The notes below the pieces were generated by a model that had not been told where the DNA came from, searched no databases, and saw only the letters and a program-made list of their open reading frames with translations. The translations under genes and the position numbers were made by a program. A DNA stretch of 64,000 bases. Source: Pochonia chlamydosporia 170 (taxonomy: Eukaryota; Ascomycota; Sordariomycetes; Hypocreales; Clavicipitaceae). This document shows, in pieces, positions 19,010-31,452 of this stretch. The DNA lies in assembly GCF_001653235.2 (NCBI RefSeq), contig NC_035795.1, positions 2,859,001-2,923,000 of the forward strand, written 5' to 3'. How positions within the stretch are numbered: position 1 is the stretch's first letter; each line of letters opens with the position of its first letter.

Positions 19010-22000
19010 TGTGCCGTATAAGTTTGATGTATCCAGATTCGAGGTGTTTGTGGCTAGGGGTAGTTCTTGGAGAGTGTCAGAGCGGTCTGGGGATGAGACG
19101 ATGGGAATGCTCTCTGCATCTTGGGATCGGTCGTTTCTTAAATGCCATCACGGGCTTACAAATGTATCCAGGCGTAAGCAGCCAACTGGTGATAGTTCTT
19201 ATGATGGTTTTCACCGGATAAATACAGAGCGTTGGAAATACTCCTAGCGCTTATGTTGACGATAGTTTCTTGGCCGTAGTTTGCGTCGCAATGGTGCCAT
19301 ACATAATATGAACAACGCCACAGCAGCGTCTACACGAGGATACTGGTGGAAATATTTCACTTCTCGTTCGCTCTGGTCTTTTGCCAAAATGTGAAGAGTA
19401 ATACGGCTTAGGTTGATAGGGTAAGCAGCTTACACTCAGAAGAGAGACATCGTAAGTGGTCTGTCTGATGCTTTGGCCATTCCAGCTAGCGAATGTAAGA
19501 CACGGCGACAGTCTAGGCAGCCAGTCTGCCGGAAAATTCTGTCGTTGATGTGCAGACGGAATACATCTACTATAGAAGTAAAAATGAATAACCACGGCGC
19601 AGGCTCAGCTCTCAAGCCTGGCCGGCCGTTGGTCCCGACGGTGCCAGTGCAGAGTGAACTTATAAGCTTTATGCACCATGTATTGAAAGCCGATTGGTCC
19701 TGCTTGATCTCCCATATTTTGGACAGCAAAGCTTCGCAAGTTGTTGGTGGCCATTTACTATTTGCACCCACTACGGGCATCTCAGTACGATTGTCATCCT
19801 GGCTGTACAGGCTATTGACTACATATCTCGCAATCAATCGCCCGTAGTGACTACAAGTCACATTAGTCCGATGAAAGTGGTTCTGAGTCCCTCGTCCTCA
19901 GCACGATCATCACTGACTCAGATATGCACCGATCAAGTTGTCTGTGCACGCCCTAGGATTGCCGCATCTGGGAAGTCCGAGAGCGATCGAGAAGTTGCGT
20001 GTCATCAGTCGTGCAAGACCACTACGCCTCAGTCATTGCACCTTTGTGTCGCAAATTGAGGATGCACGAGCTGGACTCTCGCGGTTGAGACTTCCAGTGT
20101 CCTTCCCATATGTGTGCGCGGGCACATTTGGCGAGTCAGACTTATGCCTTTTCACATTGCTCGTCAATGGTGCAGGCGTCCTTTGGCATACCGATGACAA
20201 GGCGCTTTGGCTTTTCAATAAAGAGTATGGAACAAAGAATGAAGAAATAACACCATGCTAGAGCTCGCTTTATTCCGTTGAATGATGATTTGATCTGTGG
20301 TCGATGCGCCATTCAAGTTCGTCATAGGGTTCCCAGCCAAGGGGGCTCAAGCCACATAGTCTTAAATGGACAGTTATTGAATGGAAAGTTTAGTCTTTGT
20401 GGGTAACGTAATATTATTGCCTGGAGGCGTATTGCGCACAATGGAAATTTCGGTGGCTACCAGTCAAGTGATGGCAGTTTTCCTACAATGGATGGATTGC
20501 CGATATTTGGGCTCTAAAAGTTGGCAATAATTTCCGTTGGCTAAATGTAATGCCTGGTGGCAAGCGGGAGTTGAGGTCGGTTTTTTTAGCCTTCAATGTT
20601 GGGCTTGGCATGTCGAATATCGCCAATGCAGGGGGTTGCCGAATGCATTCCTTCAACTTGAATGCATCCGCCAGGGGGCGTGGCTTCTTACCTTCCACCT
20701 GCATGATCCATCGTCGTCATGGAAGCACCTGTTGCAGGTCGCTAGTGATGGAGGATCGCGGGTTTGGCTGGTAGAGGTGACGCAAAACGCCCACCTGGCT
20801 GCATGAATGGCTCAGAGTGGCTCACTAGGTTTCCTTCGTTTCGTTCTCACCATCTGGCCCCGAGAAAAGCGCATCCGCATGACAATTATTTACGGCTCTA
20901 TCGCACACATAGGCGTTCGTAAGATGTCTCAGAAAGAAGGGCCTACATGCACTCCAAAGGGAGGAGACGAGAAAGTCGATGGTTCGTTATGGTACGACCT
21001 GAGGTGTCTTGCCCATAATTGACAAGGCGACTTGAGTTCTGGCTCTAGAACGAACTATCGCTAGTTGCGGTGTCGTATGCACGAACAGATACATATGAAG
21101 TGTAGCGAATTTCTGGAATGCTCGTACTGTGTTAGCCTTGAAGCTTGTGACAGTGATCGAAGGAGGATGTCAAGACCAGGGGTCAAAAACCGAACCGTTG
21201 GCAGAGGATGAAACACTAAAACATGCCAGATCCTAGATATGCAGCTCAAAGCAGCCAACGCCAGCTCATGTTAGACACAAGTTGACGTCTTGGGACAATT
21301 GGGTGTGTTCCAGTTGTGTCATTATTCTCCGCTCTGGCCATGGCTTGGTCAGAGTCATCACACCGAAAGCGGCAGCAGGACGGGAGCTCAATTGGCGGTT
21401 TGAGAACAAATGACAGGTCTAGGCCCTAGGTCAGGGCAGTTTCATGAGATTGAAGTTGGCCAGAGGGGAAAGGAAACCAGACATTGAAGGACAAAACTGT
21501 GGCCGCGACATGGACGTGATCGACAGAATACCAGTGCATGGTCTGCTGTTTTTGGATTGTGTCAAGTTGCAACACGACGGGAAGGTGCGACCATGAGTTG
21601 ACTTGCTTGGTCTACCCAGCAGGAAAGTGCATGTGTTCCATGTCCCTTTTTTTTTTTTTTTTGAGAGTTGAAAACACCACAACTCCTGACCAACTGCATG
21701 CCACCTAGCCGCCCATACTATCTATCCCCCTTGCCATCGATATTCCTCTCCAAGTCAGCCCTGACCATGTTTGGTGTACTCGTAACCAAAAGAACAACCA
21801 TTGCCGTCGCCCGTCTGCAGATTGCCCACCATTCCATTCTCGAACCATTCCCAATTGCTCGACAGCCGCCGCTCGATCGAGGTCTGGAAGCCAGGAACCG
21901 CCCCCTGTTCGTCGCCAGGTTCAGTGAACAACGCCATTTCTGCACTCCACAAGAGGGTCCTAATTTAGCAATTTGGTGGGAATGGCTCTCCAACTAGTTC

Positions 22001-22826
22001 AGGGGTCCACTGAGCCGTCTTTTTCGCCGTCCACTCCCCGTTTCTGTGGCTTGGTGGCCCTGGAACTTGGAGGTGCCACGAGCGTTGCGGCCCAGGCTAG
22101 AGGGGGATGGACATGGAGGCAATGTCAGTCCATCCATCCAGAGTCTGGAGCCCATACCCACGAGAAGAGCAAGAAGGCTGTGGGTTGGGTTGCACTGACG
22201 GCCTGCGACAAGTCGTCTGGTCCTTCGCACATGCGGGTGCGAGGCACCATGTCTTATCTTGCCAACCTTCGCCCAGATTGCTTTGTGCACAATCTATCCA
22301 ATTCTTTGTCACACGCGTTCCCCATCAATGTCGACGTGACGTCCTTCAAACACGTTTCTTTTTACGGGCGTTGTGCCAGCCAGAGCAATCACCTGCAGTA
22401 GTAAGCCCCTAGGTATATTACTGTGGCTCTCGACACCGAAGATCGTCAAAACAGGGCTGGTAGCTGAAGCACCACCGTTACTCGGTCCCTGCCGTCCATC
22501 CCAGCTGTGTCTCACTCCTTTCACCGTCAGCAACCTCTCGATCGCCAAGGTGGCATATGGCCGCCTAGTTGACAGAGGAAGCTCGAGCTTCACTGAATCA
22601 ACAAACGAAAATCCTTCACGGGTCACGATTACGCGATTTTCACGGTCGGTTGACAAAGGAGGATGGTCTTTCGAGCCCCTTCCTCTAAGACAAGATCGCA
22701 TGGTGTTGTTTGACAACATAGAGTGGCAAAGGCCCGTTTCCTGAAAAGTCGGTCCCGGGAACCGATTTCAACGGAATTGCCTCTATATAGCTCTCAGGAG
22801 CGCGGCTCACATTGAATCATATCTTG
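19010..22826. other. Long gene-free spacer (3.8 kb)
   Basis: Several open frames occur on both strands (19436-19861, 21973-22401, 22309-22744), but overlapping opposite frames of equal length and lack of motifs argue against coding. It may hold promoters of the flanking genes or a noncoding transcript. A T16 tract lies at 21647-21662. Confidence 0.4.
21647..21662 (+). repeat. Poly-T tract (T16)
   Basis: Sixteen consecutive T residues in the long spacer. Confidence 0.85.
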
Positions 22827-25104
22827 ATGGGCTCATTATCTAGTGTCACCATGACATCCACGCAGCTGCCGCCGCTCAACTTCGGAGGTGGGCTTCGCAT
22901 CTCACTTTTTGCACCGTCAGTACTCGGACCTTCGGACGACGTTGAGGCACCAAAGGCAGAGCAAGAGCGGCCGGAAAGAAAATCCCCCGAGATCATTTCG
23001 CCGGAAACCAAAAAACCGGAAAGCATACACGAGTTGGAGCAGCCCACTATCGTCGAGCCAATCGAGCACATCGAGCCCATACAACAACCTCCGCCTCCCC
23101 AGAATATACCTATCCACCCAATTCCGGCTCTCCAAGCTGCATTCTCCGAGTCGCTGGATGAGGCAACCAACGGAGCGCCCGGAGACAAGCTGAAGCTCAG
23201 AGAGTTGGACGCTCAAGGTCGCCGAGAAGCCCTCATCGCACAAGATCGAGACGACGAGCCCTTCGACGCAAAATGGCGGTTTCGACCTGGACAGACACAG
23301 CACGAATTGACCAAGCTGATTTCTCAAATATCATTTGGCGTGTACCTTTTGCTCAACGGCATGGCCAACAGCAACGCTCAAGTTGTCAATATTCTACAGG
23401 GACATATTGACGAAGTAGACGAATTTTTGGAGGTTGCACTTGAAGATGTGGCACAGGCAACCGACGACCTGAACGGCCGGATAGAGCATTTAAAATTACC
23501 TCTGGCCAACATACAGGTGTTTGAGCAGCTGCTAGAAGACCGTAACTTTCGTCTTGAGATTCTGCAGGGCAATGAAAAGATTGATCACGTACTCACTAGG
23601 ACCAACGCAGCATTGAAACAGTGGGATGAGGACATCGAGGCTGGACTACAATCAACCGCTGCATTCACTAGTTGGCTGAACGATGAGGAAGACGCAGCGT
23701 GGAGGACGACACGCCCTGATGTTGCCGACATATTTGACGCCATGAAGGGCAATACAGAGGGCTGGCTCAGTGCCTTTGATGACATGAATGACCGTGTTCA
23801 GGACGCCAGCAATGTTATTGTGAGACTGTCAACTATCATTAACGAGATGGAGAAGAAGGCTGGCGAGGTCAGTCGTAGGACCTGGGTACGTAACGTGTAC
23901 ATTCCTCGGGACAAGGTCATGGGCAATTTACTCTGGTGCTAATACTCCTTCTAAGGCAAACATCCAACCCTTTTCGATTCCGCTTTTGAACCCCAACGGG
24001 GTCAACGAGGCTTCAGCTACCTCCGGCAACTCATCTCGACAATCTCAATACCGACCACCGCACCAACCCCAACCAAGCGTCCACAGTGCTGCGGCTTCAA
24101 CGACGAGAAGCGTGAGCACTGCCGGTATTGATGCCGAAGATGAGTTCCCGCTCCCTGGCGGGCTGCCTCTGTTGCCTCCTCAACGCTCTGATCTTCGACA
24201 GACGTCGGCCAGCCCGCAGAAATCCCGTAGCAAAGCTCCTACGCAGCCGGACTCGCAGCCAAGAGCCGAAACCAAACAACCGGATACGGCGAGTAGAAGT
24301 CCTTCAACTAGCGAGGAGCCATTGTATGTGCTCCAGCCTCGCACATACACCCCCCAGCCGCTATCGCCGTCCCCGTCTCCTGTCTCAAAGGCACCTGCAG
24401 CTGCTTCACCAAAATCCCAAAAATCGAGCCAGCCCCAAAGCAATCCCCTTGGCATCAGTAGCTCGGGGATGCAACCGGGGAGAGCCTCTATCCGCCATCG
24501 GGTATCCCAAAGGACAAATCCACCAGAGGCGATACAGATTCCACCGCGGTCTGTTCGTGGACCATCACCTGCTTTCGCAACACCCCGAACGACCCATTCA
24601 AACCCTTTTGATTCAGCATATGGATCCGACTCTGAATCTATCACTCAGCCTGCCGCCTCGCAAGTCGGCTCTGAATTAGGAAGATCGCCTCCTACTCGTC
24701 CGGGAATCGCACACTCTCCTCGGTCAGACCACCAACAGTATTATCGACCCGTTCGAGCGTCACCACATTCACCACTGCAACAACGCCCTCACACCGCCGT
24801 GGGGGCTCGAGCATCCTCCCAAATGCATATGCGGAATCAACCTTCGGCCCTTGGTGGCATGAGTACCCTCAGCAATGTGACCAATGCAGTGTACGACGAC
24901 GACGCCAAGACTCAAGCCTCAGGGGCAAGGACTACTGGCCCGACTCTTCGAAAGAAGAAGAGCGCGTTCGGGTGGTTCAAGAAAGCATTCAGCCTGGACG
25001 AGGAAGAAAAGGCGGCATTTGAAGCCCGGAAGGCAATGCAACATCGTGATCGCTATTACGATCCCAACAGCCCCAAATTTCTCGACGGGCGGAGAATCCG
25101 ATAG
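22827..25104 (+). CDS. Unrecognised fungal protein: helical core, long disordered tail
   Basis: Two exons (22827-23885, 23956-25104; 70-nt intron with GTACGT donor, TGCTAAT branch and CTAAG acceptor) encode 735 aa from the first in-frame ATG. The ATG at 22851 (CACCATG context) is an alternative start, 8 residues shorter. Residues about 35-100 are Pro/Glu-rich. Residues about 165-350 are helical and coiled-coil-like (HELTKLISQISFGVYLLLNG and following). Residues 355-680 are Ser/Pro/Gln-rich and disordered. A conserved-looking basic C-terminus follows (GWFKKAFSLDEEEK, then YDPNSPKFLDGRRIR). No catalytic motif is visible. The architecture suggests a scaffold or cortical/cytoskeletal protein, but I do not recognise the family. 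Confidence 0.8.
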
Positions 25105-25656
25105 ACCCTTCAGGGGTCTTTGAGCAGTACTCAACAAACCAACATTCGTAACCATACGTCTACGATCTGTTCTCATTTACTCGCAAACTACCTCATATTT
25201 AGTCGATACCCATAGTGCGCGTCATAGCCCGAAGCGAGTATAACGATACCACCTAGCAACTCATTTTGCAAACCTAATATTGATACGCATCCGAAGTGCT
25301 CATGTTGACATTTTTACGAGCTACTTCACTCCTTGAATGCATTTTTCTTTTCCTGTTATTTCATCCATTTCATCGCACATTTCCTTTTCTTATATATCAC
25401 ATTTTAGCATTTGGAAACATGCAGACTTACATTGGGAAGGAAAATTGGGCTTTCTTCGAATCTTTGTCAAATATTGGGGAATCTCCATTTTTGTATATCA
25501 ACTCGGGTCGACAGATGATAGGATGATGCCATGATATATGCTGTATCGTCTGGCGCAAATCTCTGTAACACACGTAATTAATACACAAGAGTTACAAAAC
25601 TTCTGCATCCAGAGCCATGTACACTGTATTGTATGTCTACCATATGGGATTAGCGC
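25105..25656. other. Convergent 3' flanks
   Basis: AT-rich spacer between two convergent genes; presumably both 3' UTRs. No gene seen. Confidence 0.6.
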
Positions 25657-27288
25657 CTATTCCCCCATCCCATAACTCTTTACTCGGCTAAAAAAGAATG
25701 CCTTGTCATGCTTGAGCGTAAACTCGCCCCAATCGTCGGTAAGTTTGTCATAACTCCAGAAACCCCTCCACACAATCTTATTATTACGCGCAGCCTTACC
25801 CGCCGTCCGAAGCGACAGGTCCATTCGAAACATGTACTTTGAGTCCACTCCCTCCGTCTCGACCGTCAAATCCCCCTCCTGTAGCTGCTCATCCTCCCCC
25901 CCAGGACCAGCATGCACACCATCCTCCTGGCCGAGGGACAGCCTCCAGCGCCCCTTGTACGCCTTCTGCATGGGTGCAGACGGTAAATACGCGTGCGCGT
26001 TGTCTCGATGTAAATGCAGCAAATCCTTGGTCAGATGGTGCACAACTTGGGTGGGTTCAAATGTCGTCAGGAGGCTGATGGCCGTGCCGTCACGGAAGAA
26101 CCGCAAGTATCGGTAATACGTGACGATGTGAATCGGCGCTCCGCCCCATGTGGCCTGGTTGGTGGACGCTTGGCCCGTACGGATGTAGTTGACCGTGCTG
26201 ATGTAGCAGCCGTTGAAGCGGATACGCGGGCGAGATCGGAAGATTGCTTTCCAGGTTGGATATGGATCTGGAATGAGGGACTTGGTGATGGCTACGTTTT
26301 CGGCGAGTCGTCGCTCTGCGAGTTCCCGCATGCTCACTAGTGTTCCGTCCTCTTGCTCCTCTTCCTCGTCTTTTAACGCCTCCCATTCTACCGTTCTGTT
26401 CCAGTGGTAGTGCATGCCCGTGAAGCCAAACTTCGTCCCGAGCGAAACATGCCGCCATATTCGCTGCTCCGTGGCAACTATGTAGGCGAACGGTTTGCAC
26501 ACCAGCGACAGGCGGCTGAAGTCGCCGACATCGAGGGCCGCTACGTCTTGCATGATGTGGATGAGGAGTTCGCTGGGTAGATGGGAGATGGGGCATGGTG
26601 GCGGTGGTGTGCCTTCTATTTGAGGGGGTGCGGCTTCAATTTGAAGAGTGGCGAAGCTGGCGATGAGGTCTTTGATGGGTAGGATGACTGGTGCATCTTG
26701 GTCTTGTGCTGTAGTGGCGTCTGTTGTGGCCGGTTTTGACGAACTGGATTCTGTGTGTGGTTTGGCGTGTGATTGCGGGAAATGCTTCTCGCGATATCTA
26801 CGATCAACGCGGTTGTCCAACTACATTTGTTAGCATTTCTTTCATGAATGAAATGAGGTTGATTTGCATACTCTGTAAGCTTTTCTGTAGAGCTTTAGAC
26901 TATCGCCCATGTTACCGAGGGCCTCCTTCTCCATCGCTTCCTCATAGTGATCCAGTGCTGAAACGAGTTCCTTCTCAGGCGGCATCCTCACCGACCCGTC
27001 GATAGTGTTGCCCGCTGGCTCAGGGCCCTCGTCGAAGGACCGGCCATGGAGGTAGTCATCGTCATCTTCTACCGTTGGCAGTGCCTTTCTGGACTTTACT
27101 GGTGACGGGACCCGGGCTCTCGACTTCTTTGATCGTGGGGATGGAGGGGACACAGGCTGTGCCGCAGACGTAGATGCGCTGGAGGTAGATGGTCCTGGAG
27201 CACTCTGCTCGCCCTTTTTAGTTCGCACTTCTGATAGCCATTGCTGTCTGAAGGACTCGAGTTCCGAGTCTAGTTTGTTTGAGTCCAT
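25657..27288 (-). CDS. F-box protein, Pof7/Hrt3 type (SCF ubiquitin ligase subunit)
   Basis: Two exons (27288-26872, 26820-25657) joined over a 51-nt intron (GTATGC, branch TGCTAAC, end GTAG) give 526 aa. The junction restores LYRKAYR-LDNRVDRRYREKHFP, the end of a TPR-like helical segment (about 105-150) typical of this family. The F-box (about 215-261, CPISHLPSELLIHIMQ to VCKPFAYIVATEQRIW) should bind Skp1. The C-terminal half (FNGCYISTVNYIRTGQ, TYYRYLRFF, WRGFWSYD) is the conserved Hrt3/Pof7 substrate-side domain. ATG 27288 was chosen since upstream codons in frame lack ATG. Expected role: substrate receptor in SCF-dependent ubiquitination. Confidence 0.9.
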
Positions 27289-28154
27289 GTCTATTGTGAG
27301 GTGTTCGTCTACTGGCTCCAAAGTCCGATAAGCCCGAACTGATGACGGCAGTGAGCGAGATGTGCCGAGTTTGGTGCAATAATGGCAGAGGGGTTAGAGG
27401 AGTACAACGGTGACGTCGTTGGATTTCAGGGTCTACGAATAATTTCTGAGGATGGCCATATTGTAGGGGATGAGTCGCAGGGTTGATGAGGTTGGGTTGT
27501 CGTGATGTTGTGTGTTAGTTCCGCTCATTGATGACTCCAGTCGGTGATGGTCGGTCGCTGATTGGGCGAGCTGAGTGCCGTTATGGCCGATGGAAAGTGT
27601 CAGCGACTGCGGCGCAAACCAGGTTAGACGGACAAGACGCAAGGAGCGTATATTGAAGTCTGAGAATTCGTCACTTCAGGGTTGGAAATTAATTTTTACG
27701 TTTACATTTACAAACTTGTTTTGAGCGGTGAGATGCGAACTGGCGACCTTGATGACAAATATTGAGACTTCGGCAGTTGAGGCTGTTTGCTACCCTAAAC
27801 TAAGCTGATTGGAAATGCCGGATGTTCTTCAACTGTCTCACTTAGAACTATATGCAAAATACGATCAGCTTGTACTTTGAAGGCATTCTTACCACTGGTA
27901 TCGCACTGCCACAACTCCATCATCTTGGTGTTGAGTGATATCTAAATAGCAAGAAATGTCATTGCATCTATTTTGATTACCGATCCCAAAACGCTAGGTA
28001 AGAAGGTCCAACGCGGCCTCCAGGAAACAGAAACGAGGTACGGCTCATGCCCAGCACCCCAGGCCTCGTCTTTTTTACAGAGGTCCAATGCCACCTGACC
28101 GCTCCAACAACCAAGCCACAGAATGCATCAATCATACCATCATCCAGCTGATGT
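27289..28154. other. Spacer between RLP24 3' end and the F-box gene promoter
   Basis: No supported gene. A minus-strand frame at 27977-28459 is a shadow of RLP24. Confidence 0.5.
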
Positions 28155-28901
28155 TCAGTCCATGTCCATATCATTGTCCTCCTCACCCTCAATGCCACCA
28201 TCCACCCGCACCTTGAGTCTCCTCTTCTCGCCACCAAACAACTTGTTGTCGTTCTTCGCGTTCTGCAAATGCTCCGCAGCCAATTCCTCCACATCGAGAC
28301 CCTGTTCGGCGGCCAATTCCTCGAGACGACGCTTCTCGCTGCCACGCATACGGGGTAGCAGGTGCTCGTTCTTGGCGACCAGTTCCCTGGCGGTGGCGAG
28401 CTCGCGCTCCCGCTTGCCAGCCATGCGCTTCTTGTAGAAGACACGCTCGCGCCGGGCACGGATCTCGCTGATGCGCTGCATAGCGCCCAAGGTCTTCTGG
28501 ACGAGGTCGCGGTCGTAGCGGACGGGCTCGTTGCGGCGCGCGCCGAAGAGGAGAGTGCTGTCGACGACCATTTCCTTGCCGGCGTTCTTGCGGTACGCTT
28601 TGGTCCACTTGAGCTTGCGCGGGTTACGCTTCATCTTGAAGTTCTTGTGGCATTTTGACCTGCAGAAGCGAAATGACTTGGCTGAAGGGAGCAATGCCGT
28701 GTTAGTAATGACTATGGTGTTCGTCGACGTGATTGTTGCTGGCGACGCAAAGCAGACGTACCGTCGTTTCTGACAAAGGTGATGCCCTTGGAAGGGTATG
28801 CCGGGCGGCCACAGAAATAACAAGGCTCGATACTGATCGCATGTTAGAATAGAGGTCATTTAGACGAGGATACGGGATTGTAAAGGCAATTCCTACCGCA
28901 T
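28155..28901 (-). CDS. rlp24: Ribosome biogenesis protein RLP24 (L24-like)
   Basis: Three coding exons, 28901-28897 (only ATGCG), 28832-28762 and 28681-28155, give 200 aa. Introns are 64 nt (GTAGGA, branch CTAAC, end ATCAG) and 80 nt (GTACGT, branch TACTAAC, end TTCAG). The assembled N-terminus [12 protein letters not shown] is the family start, which decides the 5-nt first exon. Four cysteines C6, C9, C32 and C36 form the L24e zinc ribbon, followed by [17 protein letters not shown]. The C-terminal half is long, charged and helical and ends in an acidic tail (EEDNDMDMD). RLP24 is a placeholder for ribosomal protein L24 on nucleolar pre-60S particles and is replaced in the cytoplasm with help of the Drg1/Afg2 ATPase. 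Essential housekeeping gene. Confidence 0.95.
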
Positions 28902-29523
28902 TGTGAAGAGCCTCAGCTGGTGTGCAGCGCCGTGACTTGGTGTTGACCGCTTGCGATCTCACGGCTTTGCACCACAAACCTCAAATCTTTATCGATATCG
29001 ATTTTTTTTCTTTCGAGTTTTGGCTTAGTCAGGACGGACGACCGACCCCACTCGACCGCCAACCCAGTTTTTGGTACGGAGTACTCAGCCCAGGGTCTCG
29101 CCTGGTGGTGATCTTATCGATTGCAAAAGAGTCATAGATTCCTGTCGACCAATCACAGACAGCTCTGACATCACCGGTAACTCGCGGCATGTGCCACCCG
29201 CCGATGCTGTGCTCCTGCCTGGACCCAATCAATCTTGCTCCGGCTACGGGGGGCGAAATCCCCAAAATTCTAGTCTTGGGTGGAAGCCATCTCGTAACTA
29301 ATTGCTGGAGACGCTCGTTAGCTCATCATTGATCTCCAATCCACCGTCCCCCCTCACCCAGACCTTCATCTTTTCTTATTTCGCTATTTGCCAACAGAGT
29401 ACTTTTTTACTACGATTAGTGCTGTTTGCGAGGAACTGGCTCTGCTTCAATTGCTGAGCCTGTGACCTCTGCAACAGCGCTCGCATTTTCCCGAGTGTAC
29501 CGCGCGACAGCCCGGTGCATGCG
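28902..29523. promoter_or_regulatory. Divergent promoter of rlp24 and the MTM1-type carrier gene
   Basis: A 622-bp spacer between divergently transcribed housekeeping genes; no convincing TATA box, which is usual for such genes. No specific factor site could be assigned. Confidence 0.5.
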
Positions 29524-30922
29524 ATGGCGACAACATTCAACTCTAGCGGCCAGAACTACGATAGATTACTCGAGGCGGACGATTTGACCATGTCCCGGGG
29601 ACCAGGGTCACAGAACGGCGGCGATGGCCTTGGCCCTGTGCCAGATATCACGGCGTCGCAGAAGATGGTTTCGGCAATGTCTGGCAGCTTGTTCACGTCG
29701 CTTCTTGGTAAGCCCGAGATGATACACGGACCACATGTGCTAAATTTTTCATGCTAACCACCGTGTAGTAACACCTCTTGATGTTGTTCGAGTCCGCCTT
29801 CAATCACAAAGAACACCGACGTCGGCTGTCGATTTTTCAAAGCTTGCCTTACGAACTAGCACGCTCACGCCCGCGCAGACGGCGGAGCTCGGAGTTACGG
29901 CCTGCTGCCGCGAAGTCTTCTTCCAAGGCAACTCTGCAGAGTTATGCATTGCAGTCCCTCGGGGTGAAGGGTTCATTGAACCGGCGGCGTCTTCTGCAGC
30001 TTCTGGGGCTGATTGCGCGGTGCATGAGGTGCAAAAGAAGACATACAACTCGACCTTTGATGGCTTGAGGAAGATTGCCCGTAACGAGGGCTTCACGACA
30101 CTTTGGCGTGGCTTGTCACCCACATTGCTGATGACGATTCCTGCCAACATTATCTACTTTACTGGCTATGATTGGCTTCGATATAACCCCGTAAGCCCGC
30201 TTTCCAAGCTTTCCAGCGACAACGCACCCTTGGTTGCAGGATCAACAGCCCGCATTCTCGCTGCTACAGCTGTTGGGCCTATTGAACTGTTTCGAACTCG
30301 AATGCAAGCAGCGCATGGAGCGTCAACGACGAATCACTTGATGGAAACGTTCCAGGGGGTTAGGGAGATGGTTGGCACGCACGGCTATGTTTCCCTCTGG
30401 AGAGGATTGACCTTGACTCTTTGGAGAGACGTTCCTTTCTCCGGTCTGTATTGGTGGGGCTACGAAACGATTCGAGCTCGATTGACGGACATGCGAGAGG
30501 AGACAAGGGGACGGTCTATCGACCGCGTGGAGTCTTTGCAAAATGCTCGACGGCGATCCCAGAGCCAGGAAAACCACATGGAAACTTTTGTGGACTCCTT
30601 TACCGCTGGAGCTTTATCCGGTACCTTTGCTTCGATTGTCACGACGCCATTTGATGTTGGTAAGACGCGCACCCAAGTTTACCGAGATGCTCCCCAAGGG
30701 CTTGCGGGGAAGGTCCACGCGCCGGAGGAAATGAACATGATGCGGCTGCTATGGCATATCTTCAAGACAGAGGGCGCATCAGGGCTTTGGAGAGGATGGA
30801 TTCCTCGTGTGCTCAAGGTTGCACCGGCGTGTGCCATCATGATTAGCAGCTACGAGGTGGGTAAGAGGGCTTTCCGAGGGGTTAATGAGAGGTCGATGAC
30901 CCGACAGGGTGAAGACGACTAG
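29524..30922 (+). CDS. Mitochondrial carrier protein, MTM1/SLC25A39 type
   Basis: Two exons (29524-29707, 29769-30922) with a 61-nt intron (GTAAGC, branch GCTAAC, end GTAG) encode 445 aa. Three mitochondrial-carrier repeats are visible, each with its P-x-D/E-x-x-K/R signature: TPLDVVRVR (from residue 63), GPIELFRTR and TPFDVGKTR, each followed later by a WRG element (TLWRGLSP, SLWRGLTL, GLWRGWIP). A long insert after the first signature, containing CREVFF and GNSAELC, is typical of the MTM1/SLC25A39 subgroup, as is the charged insert around 255-285. The protein should sit in the inner mitochondrial membrane. The subgroup is linked to manganese/iron-SOD2 homeostasis and, for SLC25A39, glutathione import. 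Confidence 0.92.
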
Positions 30923-31452
30923 GGCGGTAATACGACATAAACGCAGGATTAGGTGGTCATTACGGAAGGCACATGTCTTTGTTTTGCATTTATAGGCGTT
31001 GACTGGCAAAAGCGGGTGTTTGCGGCCAATCTCTTTTGTTTGTTGTATTCTGGATCATCTCCATTTTGAGTTTCCAAGCAACGAAACCACAAATGTACAA
31101 TACTAGTAACATGGACGAGAATTCATAGACGAAATTCAGGTCATAAATTATATTACTACCTCAGTTATATGCACCAATGTGGCTAACGCGGGGATTTGTG
31201 AACATTGAACTGATGTGAGGCGTATGGAGTGACCGCCGTGGGTCTGAAAATATTTACCTAACGAGGTGGGCAGCTTTACACTCTACCACTTCAAGACTCT
31301 TCACGCCGCGCAGAACAGCATTCCAAGTACGAGAATTGCATTAGATCATCTCAATAATCAGTCCTCTCGAAAATACGGAGTACACAAGTTCGGATCATAG
31401 GTGTACCATTGCGACACCCTGACCGCCACGGTGAAAGTTCACCCACCTCACA
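30923..31452. other. Spacer, carrier 3' UTR and WD-gene promoter
   Basis: No supported gene in this stretch between two genes on the same strand. Confidence 0.5.

Noticed and set aside
19436..22744. Several 100-140-codon frames on both strands in the 3.8-kb spacer
   Set aside because: Opposite-strand frames overlap over equal lengths and none has a recognisable domain, signal peptide or splice pattern.
22827..25104. Assigning the 735-aa protein to a named cytoskeletal family
   Set aside because: Only coiled-coil and disorder features are visible; no diagnostic motif was recognised.
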